64,000 bases of DNA, taken from NCBI GenBank assembly GCA_902806595.1, contig CADCXC010000037.1, positions 1,612,001-1,676,000 of the forward strand, in the 5' to 3' direction. The position numbers and the translations under genes were made by a program. Position 1 is the stretch's first letter. Each line of letters begins with the position of its first letter. Below are positions 52,320-61,419 of this stretch, piece after piece. The notes beneath the pieces are model-generated. The model did not search any database. It had not been told where the DNA came from and saw only the letters and a list, made by a program, of their open reading frames with translations. This DNA comes from Pyrenopolyporus hunteri (Eukaryota; Ascomycota; Sordariomycetes; Xylariales; Hypoxylaceae).

Positions 52320-55300
52320 TTCTCTACCACCATGAGGGGGTGGCGATGATAGTCCCGGGTTAGCTACTATGCAGCGATCCCTTGACTTCTTATGTTCCTA
52401 TCCTCCTAAATCTATCTCTAGTGATGAATACGAGAATTGAAGAAAGGTCGCATTACGCATCTCGTAATGTCTCCATCCGTTCGGCCATAGACTACTATAA
52501 CAGGGTGCTCTACCGGCGCCGCTCCTTGTAAATTGACGGTCGATGCAACGCCGCATCGACCATAGGGCTGCTTTAACGGTCGGCGCCGTTGACAGGTGCA
52601 ACACTCATGTTTCCATCTATTGGGATGGCTGTCCTCAAGCAGAGGAAGCTTAATACCTTGGTTATACTATATCCTATTGTGGAAACTATATGATACTCAA
52701 TCTCTTAAGATTGACCACAAAGTATCCAGGATACCAACGGCCATCATATTGAAGGGTGTTAAAAATCGGTGGTTTGATACATCCCGTCTCCATTGAACAA
52801 CACGTTACTAGACCTTTCATAAGAAATTCCATGGCCGATAGTTCAGAAGCCAGAGTGTCTTACTCAATTATCGACATTGCCTAATAGCATAGTCTTTCAC
52901 AGAGGTTCGGATCACGGCCCATTATACTATCCCAGGTTTAGTCCCGCGATCATCTGCGCCAACATTCTTCCTTTACATAGTAGGTACGTCTTAGGGGATA
53001 CGCAAGAGGCACGCTAGGGCTGTGTGTTTGCGCACGTCCTCCGGGCGCACGGTTATCGCCAACGTTGTAAGGTCATGGCAGAATTCGTCGCGGGAAGGCA
53101 AAGGACATGGGCAAAGGAGATCTAACAGTGATCTGTTGCAAGGTCTGCTTCTAACATCAGGCCACCCCAGTTTCAGGCTTCAAACACACATCCCTTTAGC
53201 CACGTGCCTTACCCGGCACCGAGGGCTAACGGCATGATTTCAAGTTTCGCGCACCATGATTTATGACGTATCAGAGGACTACGTACGTCCCTCTACATCC
53301 TCGTCCAGTCGGACTTTTCTTTGTCTTTTCCAACAATCCGGTCCGGCGATGCTTGTAACCCGAAACAAACTGGAGGAGACTTCAGATGGTTTCCACGAAC
53401 CGGCTTCCCCTAGAGCCTCTTGTTCCGAGGCATGGTTATTCGTACATAACAAAGGGCGTCATTTATTTGGGAACTGCTATGACAATGATTTACATCATCA
53501 GACACCTACCATAGACAAGTGTTTGCTGTGTAGCATGGGTGTGATAATGCACGTAACTTTTGATCTTTGATCACAGCGCTTTGACTTCATGCCTTGCCTT
53601 TGCAGCATCACATACATCGAGGAGCTTGCTCGTTTTTACGCGGCCACCTGCGTATCAGAGGCCGGCACTCGAGGAGATCCATAGTCTACGGCGAGGGGTC
53701 TGCCCCGTCAACCCCCACCTGGCGTGCTTGCATAAGTCTATTATAGCACGAAGGAACATCACCCGGAGTTGATCGATTTGGAATCATTAGCTCTTGTTTT
53801 GCCGCAAGTAAGGAAACGGGATATATCCCACTATCTCTTACACTTTCGAGTATCATAGGCAATGCGAATAGAAAACATAGCATCAGGGGTTCGCTGGGCA
53901 TCTCCTTCTTGTCACGGAATCTACCGTAGCCCGTAGCCCCGCAGTATCAATGTGATGTGATAGAGGCATCGGTCTGCCAGGGGCTCAGCGAATGCCTGTA
54001 TGTAAATCGCCTACGCCACCAAGCAGGTAAGCATATATCACGCAGCGTCCTCAGCCCTCTTTTTCATGTACCTACCCAGTTATGTCCCGAAGCGGTCAGT
54101 TCGGGCGCCGTATTATCACACCGCGAGATGCCAAGCTGCTTATATCCTATCTTCCGGGGCTAAGATCTTAGCATAGATACCACCTAGTGTATGTACGCGG
54201 TATCGTACAGTGTGCACGCCATAATGGCCGCGCCCCTGCATTAGACTTGTGTGTCCGCCTCACTAACGCACGGGATTAGAACAACCAGTTGAAAAGTGCC
54301 CTGGACTCTTAGTTTTCTGCAGGGCATGTGAACTGGATGTGGGGGAGCGATTCCGAAGGAATGCTATGTATGGTACCCGACTGCTTAGTTTACAAAGCTT
54401 CCTCGTCTGTCGCTCTACCCGTATTCTATTGTTAGAAGAATGTTATAGAAAAAAAAAAACTGAACGGAATGAGAATGAGAATATGTGTCTGCCTGTCAAG
54501 CTAACCAATATACTAACAGCGACGCTGCAGGAAACATTCTTGTTAGCGAGTAAGTTTTTGCCTCTCACCACTTCAGGGCATGAGGCGCGCCGTCTTTAGC
54601 CTTAAGCCATATCCACCTGTCAGTTCTGCAACCTTATATGCCTCGTGGAAAGAGTTGGGGATTTTAAGTCCTAATAGCCCTTGTGTACCATATAATAAGC
54701 ACGAATCCTAGGTATACATGTTTTTATATGTCCAGTTCGCGCGCACTGCATGCACTTCGTTGGATATAGACCCATTAATAACTCCAAATCCTTGATTATA
54801 TCAACTAAGTCCTTCCGGGTCTACTGCGGTTGAGGACATGGCTCACGTGGAGTCCTCAAGGGCACGTAGGCAAATAGTTTGAAGACTAGTAGCCGATCAA
54901 GTGATTGACGAACGACCGTGCTGCCGGCACTTTGGGCGTAGGACGAAATCATCCAGAGCGCCTATTTGACGTCAGTTATCGATGTATGGTGATGACCCCG
55001 TGAGCCCTGAGTAGCTTTTGCAGATATATACCTTCATAACACAGCGGAAGGACGCAAGGAAGGAATATGGACTTGACTAGCAATGAATTAGGATGAGTGA
55101 AGGTCCCGACTATTACAATTCGAATACCCTCCCAGACGATATTTGAGAGTCACGGCGCTATTCGGGTCACTTCAATTTTCCCAATCGGTGTCAATAATCG
55201 GTTTAGCACCAATGTAACAGAGCCCATATCTTCGCACATAGAGATCTACACGTATAATATTGTGTTTAATGTTCAAGATCCACAAATGCCTCACAAGAAA

Positions 55301-55477
55301 TCTGGGTTGACCGCCTACCTACTAACCCGGTTGCGTAGCCGGCAACTGTACACTGCGAACTAATTAACAGTTAACACCCCCAGAAACAACTTAACATAAC
55401 ACTAACCGCCAACCTAGCTTGGCGCCGAAGAGCTCTCATTTACCGAACGGTCGTTTATTTGGCATCATTAGAGGTAT

Positions 55478-55503
55478 TGGGGGTATTGGGGGTATTGGGC
55501 GCC
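55478..55503 (+). repeat. Short tandem repeat, GGTATTGGG units
   Basis: Three consecutive units of a nine-nucleotide repeat with G5, G5 and G3 runs. Only three G tracts are present, so a standard four-tract quadruplex is not supported. Confidence 0.8.
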
Positions 55504-56902
55504 TCGTAAAATCATATATAAGACATGGACCATGTTAGGTGAAATAGGAAGCTGTGGCAGACGAATATCCTATCTCGTCATACTAATAACTACCTTGATG
55601 TTAATGGAATCAGGTAACCTGCTTGGTCCATTCTTTAATCTACGAGCGCAGCTGATATTTCCTTCTATATTCTAGAAAGTTCTCAGTCCTGGTTGATGTC
55701 CTTCTACGGATCGTGTTTAGCGGTCGTATCTGATTAACTTGATTCTATCTTCTTACGGAATTCAAAATGAATTCTACTTTCCCGTCGTTTGGCAAGAGCC
55801 AAGTCGAACCTATAGACACGTAACGGCCTACTAGAATTAACTTCAGATTTGATATAGCCATGCCCCTATGGTGCACAACTTCGGATTGGCATCAACCCCC
55901 TTTAAATATTAACTGTGATATGGCGGTCCCGGAGCCTTTACTTGAAAAGCTGAACAGTATGTTATATATGAGGGCGAGTCTAGATATAACTCACCCCCAC
56001 ACCACCGAGGCCGCTGTTTTGCTAAATAATAAACTGTAGTTTCGATTATATCACCCAGAAGATATGTACGAATGTAGCTAATCAGTGGTAAAACTATATC
56101 AGTTTTATAGGAGTCAATGTTTCACATTATATCTAATACATAGGCCTCGGGTTAAAAGAAATATAAACCAACGGCTTCGTTAACGTAGTTATAGGTCATG
56201 ATTCAGCGTAAAATTTGACCTCTAAGAATGAATCCATGATATAATAAGACATTTAATTCACAAATTTAAGTACTCATCATAGTTCATGAGGGAATATAAC
56301 CCTCGGATTATTTGGAATAGAGATCGAGATGGCCAACTTTACAAGAAGTTTTTAGGAACGGAGAAAGCGTAGGTACCTAATATAAGTCCCATAGCCACTG
56401 GCCTTAAATTCAAGCTAATTATTTGTAGTTCTCCCTACTTAAACGTTACTTAGGGTTAAGGTCTATGTTATAAGCTCATATTTTAGATAGAAAAGGTGCA
56501 TATAATCATGAGAATGATAGAGGTTCTAGATGAAAGCTGCTAGACTTGGAGGTTTGTTTTTGCATTTTGGGGTTCTGTCAATGGTGCGCTTGAAGAGGCT
56601 CTTCAATACGGCAGGCTATTCCGTGGCGGAGTTTCAAGTGGTGGTGCCAACCAAAACCAAGCTATTTGGTGGGTTGCATGATGAAATACGACCTTAATAT
56701 TTACTATTAGGCTTGTGATATATTTCCATGAATCGGCGTAGGTCTAGGCTACAGACTTTACCCCGTTCGTCTCGAATAAGGATTCACCATTGGCTCGACT
56801 AAAACCTGGGGTAGCATGGATAGACCTTGGGTTTGCGGAGCCGTTCGGCGGAGAGCATAGCGAACATTATGGCGGGTTTAACCGGATATTCCGACATAGA
56901 GC

Positions 56903-56910
56903 TATATAAT
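56903..56910 (+). promoter_or_regulatory. Candidate TATA element of the GH93 gene
   Basis: TATATAAT, 90-97 nt upstream of the ATG at 57,000, at a plausible distance for a fungal core promoter with a short leader. In moderately AT-rich DNA this match could be chance. Confidence 0.25.
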
Positions 56911-56999
56911 TACAAGATGAAAAAGAGTAGCATGTTATGTAGATCTACCAGTGGAAAAATACCGTTAAGTTGTTGGTAGTCTTATCGAAACTAGCGAAC

Positions 57000-58139
57000 A
57001 TGTTGTTCTGTAAGCAGCTATTGGCTGGTTTAGCCATTGCTTCATCGCCTTTTCTCATATCTGCTATATCACAAGCATCTGAAGTAAAAGAGCTCTCGAG
57101 GGTGGTTATATATACTCCTCCTTCAACATATACGGATCCGAGGGTCCTCTATGCGCGTACCGCTCAGCTCCCAAACAATGACATCTTAGCAACATGGGAA
57201 AACTACAGTCCAGAACCCCCTCCGGTATACTTTCCTATCTACAAATCCAGCGATAAAGGTGCCACTTGGACGAAAATATCTCAAGTGGAGGATCAAGGAT
57301 ATGGTTATGGCCTACGATATCAGCCGTTCCTGTACGTGCTGCCGGAGGACTTTGCAGGATATAAGAAGGGTACTGTGCTGCTAGCTGGTTCATCAATACC
57401 GACGAACCTTTCAAAAACCCAGCTTGATATCTACGCCTCTACGGACAGCGGCAAAACCTGGAAGTTCCTCAGCCATGTCGCTGCAGGGGGTGAGGCCAGA
57501 CCCAACAACGGCCTGACACCTGTTTGGGAACCATTCTTAATGCTTTACAAGGGCAAGCTTCTGTACTACTACTCGGATCAGCGGGACCCGAAACACGGCC
57601 AGAAACTCGTCCACCAGACAACCACCGACTTGCTCAACTGGGGCCCCGTAGTCGATGACGTCGCATATCCCACGTATAGCCAGCGACCAGGGATGCCAAC
57701 TGTGGCACTGCTTCCCAACGGCCAGTACATCTACACGTACGAATACGGCGGAGGACCGAATCCGGCCAACTCAGGTTCATTCCCGGTTTACTACCGCCTC
57801 TCCAGCGACCCGGAGAAATTCGGCAGCGCGGCCGGTCACGTTCTGAGAGCGTCTGATGGTTCGGTTCCGACGGGATCACCGTACGTGGTGTGGTCGTCGG
57901 CTGGGGGCGCTAATGGAACGATCATCGTGTCCTCTGGGTGCTGTTCTGAAATATATATCAACAAGGCGCTAGGAGCTGATAATGCCTGGAGGAGGGTCTC
58001 GTCGCCCGAGGGAGTCTCATATACTAGGTCGCTACACGTCTTCCAAGAAGACCCAAGTGCTCTGTTGATTGCGGGAGCGGGCCATTTACCCCCCAGCACG
58101 ACGAACAAGGTCACTATTAGTGTGATGACCGTTCCGTGA
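57000..58139 (+). CDS. Secreted GH93 exo-alpha-1,5-L-arabinanase
   Basis: 379-aa single-exon enzyme of glycoside hydrolase family 93, which releases arabinobiose from the non-reducing end of linear alpha-1,5-L-arabinan in plant pectin side chains. The ATG at 57,000 opens a signal peptide (LLAGLAIASSPFLISAISQA), so the enzyme should be extracellular; the frame is open a little upstream but only through a TTG. Family blocks are strongly conserved: DPRVLYARTAQLP, LATWENYSPEPPPVYFPIY, GYGLRYQPFLYVLPE, GGEARPNNGLTPVWEPF, YYYSDQRD, NWGPVVDDVAYPTY, RPGMPTVALLPNGQY. Asp-box-like turns SSDKGATW and STDSGKTW mark the six-bladed beta-propeller. Length is normal and no lesion is seen. The next gene converges on it. 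A plain sialidase is the alternative superfamily label, but the blocks are those of GH93. Confidence 0.93.
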   Translation: MLFCKQLLAGLAIASSPFLISAISQASEVKELSRVVIYTPPSTYTDPRVLYARTAQLPNNDILATWENYSPEPPPVYFPIYKSSDKGATWTKISQVEDQGYGYGLRYQPFLYVLPEDFAGYKKGTVLLAGSSIPTNLSKTQLDIYASTDSGKTWKFLSHVAAGGEARPNNGLTPVWEPFLMLYKGKLLYYYSDQRDPKHGQKLVHQTTTDLLNWGPVVDDVAYPTYSQRPGMPTVALLPNGQYIYTYEYGGGPNPANSGSFPVYYRLSSDPEKFGSAAGHVLRASDGSVPTGSPYVVWSSAGGANGTIIVSSGCCSEIYINKALGADNAWRRVSSPEGVSYTRSLHVFQEDPSALLIAGAGHLPPSTTNKVTISVMTVP

Positions 58140-58878
58140 TTTACAATCTAGTCTTATTCGTCTTGATGGATCTCGGATTACCCCTATTTTGGGGGAGGGA
58201 ATATTTATCTATCAAGCGGATACCGATAAGGGGTAACCATACCTAAGATATTCAATTAACTACGAATATTACATCAATGATCTTCTAGCTCCCTGGCTTA
58301 TAAAGCTGTTATAAGTTATAATATGGTCATTAGAATCCTCGTTCTCACTTCCTCCCTCTTTCTCATGGTCATCCATTACACGGCTTTCGTTGTAGCGTAT
58401 TCCACCCCTTGATATTCCCTCAAGGTCAGAGCATGTTTTAGATGGTATATATAATCCGAAAATATGTGTAATACCGGGAAACTGCGTACTGCAGGTCTCG
58501 ATCCTTAAATTACTAGATTCACCTTTCGGGACTCTGGTAGGTCTGTTTTCCGGCCTCTATCTTCGAAGGCTATCACACCTATACTCCTTACGACTTCGGT
58601 GTTGTGGATCTTGAAAGAGAGGTTACATGTCGCCAAATAGTGTGTCTACTCCTATATATGCTTGTGACGTGAAGGCGCAGCGTCTGGCCAACAGATAGCC
58701 TTGATACACCACCCAAGAAAAGGGGGCGGCGAAGGAGCAGATATGCCGTATCTCTCGATATTAAACTATGGGTATCGTATATTTATTTACACGAGATGCC
58801 TACCACTACTACATGTATCTATCTACGCACGTACCTGAGAGAGCTAGGTACCCAGGTGACATCTCATCTACCAACGAT
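58140..58878. other. Intergenic between convergent genes
   Basis: The 3' regions of the GH93 gene (plus) and the PAF-acetylhydrolase-like gene (minus). No coding or repeat feature apart from a TAGGTACCCAGGT motif near 58,843. Confidence 0.6.
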
Positions 58879-60432
58879 CTAGTTCGGGGAGACGTGGACC
58901 TGCCAATACCTCCGCCAGTCGTACCAAGGCCCGCCCGTCTTCTCGTTCTCCCCCTGCGCCGGCTTCCACACGCCGAAGCCCTTGCCCTCGTCGTACTGCG
59001 GGAACTCGGCCTTCTCCAGCAGGAGGCCGCGCTTCTCGCCCGTGGTCAGGAACCACAGGAAGTCCTCGGACACGTGGACGTACTGGCGCAGGCCCTCGTA
59101 CACGTCGATGCGGGCGCCGGTGGTCCAGCTGAGCAGCAGGGGCTCGAGCAGGGGCGCGTCGGTGACGGACGGGTGGGAGGTGCCGAGGGAGGTGGCGAAC
59201 CAGGAGGGCATGCCGCGCAGGTTGTTGTTCTCGACGATCTCGCGGACCGTGTCGAAGTGCGCGCGGCCGTAGAAGACGCTGCTCTTGCTGCTCCACGAGT
59301 TGCTGTGGATCACCAGCACCGGCACCCGCACATCGTCGTTCAGCCGCCCGCTGTGCTTGCCCGGGTCCAGGATGATGGCCCCCTTGAACGGCCGCTCCGC
59401 GCTGGGCCCGCCCCGGAGCGCCTGCATGGCCCCCGTCGCCCCGTAGCTGTGCCCCGCCACGACCATCTCGTCCGTGTTGATCCGGCCCTCCCAGTTCACC
59501 AGGTTGATGCCTTCCGCCCTCGTGTTGTTTTGGAATACCTCGTCGCCCCGTCCCTCGTTAAGCAGCTTCAGGACGCGCACGGCTTCCTCGATCTCGGCCT
59601 CCCGGAAATCGAGTTGCGCCCGCTTGAACTCGTCGACCGTTAAATCCCTGCCGCTGGGCGTCTCTACTTCGGGGACATCGAAGGTAAGCTTTACGCGATC
59701 TCGCTCGCCCTTTTTCATGACGACTGACCCTGGGCACGAGCCGTCCCTGTGTTCAAGTAGCGCGACTACGTAGCCCCGTGATGCGAGCTCGCCCGCAAAG
59801 TGTGTGTAGTCGGTGCGGCTGCTGGCCATGCCGTGGGAGAATATAATGACAGGATGTCCACCCTTTTCGATCTGTATTACCTTCTCTATCTCCGTCTCGT
59901 CGCTTAACTTCTCCGGGTCCGCTTTAACCGTGTCTACGAGGTCGGCTAGCGGCACGTCGACTTGTGCTGGAATTTGAATATGGCCGACGAGAGCCCCGAG
60001 AGCGCCGGACATGAGCTTATCGGTGATAAAATTGCTAATATGCGCGAACTTGGCGTAGCCCTCCGCCGTCACGGAGATCGGTTTCGGAACCCAGTGATGC
60101 TTCGGTTTGCGGCTGGCGACGTGCTTGCTCGCCGGGTAATATAGCGTAAACAACACTGTTTCCAGCTCAAACGCATTCTCTTTCGTTTCTTTGAATCGCG
60201 CCGTGTCGATAACACGCGATGATGCGAGGGGAGTTTCGATATCGACCGCCCCGACCGGATACGGGCCGCTGTATTTAGGTAGCGGTCGAGGGAATGGAGG
60301 TAGAGAGAATATATAAAAGTATATGATAACAAAAACAACGAATAATCGCCATGCAAATTTGGATCGGAGAAAAGGGGGGAGCCTCGACCGAGTTGGGGGC
60401 GCGCTGCCCTTAGCTTCTGGAAGTGACTTCAT
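58879..60432 (-). CDS. Platelet-activating factor acetylhydrolase-like alpha/beta hydrolase, membrane-anchored
   Basis: 517-aa intronless protein of the PAF-acetylhydrolase (lipoprotein-associated phospholipase A2) family, which cleaves short or oxidised sn-2 acyl groups from phospholipids. One transmembrane segment at about 28-46 (FAWRLFVVFVIIYFYIFSL) after a basic N-terminus suggests a type II membrane anchor. Catalytic features fit the family: oxyanion-loop HPVIIFSHGMASSRTDYT (193-210), nucleophile Ser329 in GHSYGATG, Asp356 in AIILDPG, and His420 in GTSHPSVTD. The ATG at 60,432 is the first in frame. The 3' two-thirds is unusually GC-rich, which produces long antisense open frames (for example 58,768-59,643) that are shadows. 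The true substrate in fungi is not known from sequence. Confidence 0.9.
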   Translation of the reverse strand: MKSLPEAKGSAPPTRSRLPPFLRSKFAWRLFVVFVIIYFYIFSLPPFPRPLPKYSGPYPVGAVDIETPLASSRVIDTARFKETKENAFELETVLFTLYYPASKHVASRKPKHHWVPKPISVTAEGYAKFAHISNFITDKLMSGALGALVGHIQIPAQVDVPLADLVDTVKADPEKLSDETEIEKVIQIEKGGHPVIIFSHGMASSRTDYTHFAGELASRGYVVALLEHRDGSCPGSVVMKKGERDRVKLTFDVPEVETPSGRDLTVDEFKRAQLDFREAEIEEAVRVLKLLNEGRGDEVFQNNTRAEGINLVNWEGRINTDEMVVAGHSYGATGAMQALRGGPSAERPFKGAIILDPGKHSGRLNDDVRVPVLVIHSNSWSSKSSVFYGRAHFDTVREIVENNNLRGMPSWFATSLGTSHPSVTDAPLLEPLLLSWTTGARIDVYEGLRQYVHVSEDFLWFLTTGEKRGLLLEKAEFPQYDEGKGFGVWKPAQGENEKTGGPWYDWRRYWQVHVSPN

Positions 60433-61419
60433 ACTTAAGTCCGAATTCGATGAACGAACTATGATGGGTAAGCTTCAACTGCGTAGAGATGGGATGGAAA
60501 TATACCTGGTTAATATATAATTCGATTCAGGTTAGAGAGATCATGATGCAATGGTATATGAGGCCCCACAGGTTACGCATGTGGCTTTAGATTCCTAGAT
60601 TCATTCGGGCTTCCCGGGGCGGAGGGTCCAACTAGTATAGCTTATCTCAACTTTTCGAATCCATCGATCTCAGATCTAGAAACATGGATATATGTGATAG
60701 TCTCTCTCGAGCTTTAAAGATTAGAGGTTGAAATTACGTAAACAAGCCCACAGAATCCAACATTGCCTGCTTTCATTAAACTGACGTCAGGAATACTTGA
60801 TTTCTTGGACTAAAGGATCGTGCCACTAATCAGCAGGTTACCGCTCGACTGGAACGCTGCCAACGCCAAAACCAATTAGTAACTAGGTAGGTAATCTAGG
60901 GGTAGGTCGGTGGCTAGGTGCCTGTTATTACTAAGTGGGTGCTTCATGTGCTTATGTCAATCAACGTCGAGTATATAGATGTATAGGTATATATATCGGT
61001 CAAATCTCCAAGGACCACTCAGCGACCCAGCTCATAAGAACATCCATTGTAATAATCGTTAAATGATTACGAGGCCAATGGTCTTGCCCTAAGCCAAAGG
61101 CGTTATTATAATTATACAATGGTAATGCGTAGATGTACACGATTAGAGCCAGCTTGCGCTGCGTAAGCTTCATCCGATCCAAGAAAGCCCGTGTCCCTGA
61201 GGTTTTATACTCCAGTAACCCGTAGACGTATCTATACTCCGCCCCTAATCTCGCCAGTGTTACGCCATGGAATAGAGCAAGCGTAATATAAAAGCCGAGA
61301 AAGACGCAATTCACTCATCATCCACTTGGAAAAATTACCCCCCGTGTCTCCGGTCTCACATTCCAATTTGTGAGGAGCCGCCGTCAACATTACAAGTCCG
61401 GAAGACGTTCCAGAAAATG
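60433..61419. other. Intergenic, no supported gene
   Basis: Upstream region of the PAF-acetylhydrolase-like gene and downstream region of the next gene. A 104-codon frame at 61,000-61,314 on the minus strand has a hydrophobic start but begins with GTG right after a stop, and I recognise nothing in it. TAGGTAGGTAATCTAGG occurs near 60,885. Confidence 0.55.

Larger units (their letters stand above)
52320..56999. other. Gene-poor intergenic region
   Basis: 4.7 kb of moderately AT-rich but not hypermutated DNA with no recognisable gene. Frames of 60-104 codons start at non-ATG codons or lack protein character. GGTACCTA motifs are rare here. There is a small tandem of GGTATTGGG units at 55,478-55,503. 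The promoter of the GH93 gene should be at the right end, and that of the EEP-jacalin gene at the left end. Confidence 0.6.

Noticed and set aside
55478..55503. G-quadruplex
   Set aside because: Only three G tracts are present; a fourth is missing within loop distance.
58768..59643. 291-codon plus-strand frame rich in A, R, P, V and L
   Set aside because: Antisense shadow of the GC-rich PAF-acetylhydrolase-like gene; the minus frame has all catalytic motifs.
61000..61314. 104-codon hydrophobic frame between two genes
   Set aside because: Starts with GTG directly after a stop and has no recognisable family; a membrane-protein relic cannot be excluded, but support is too weak.
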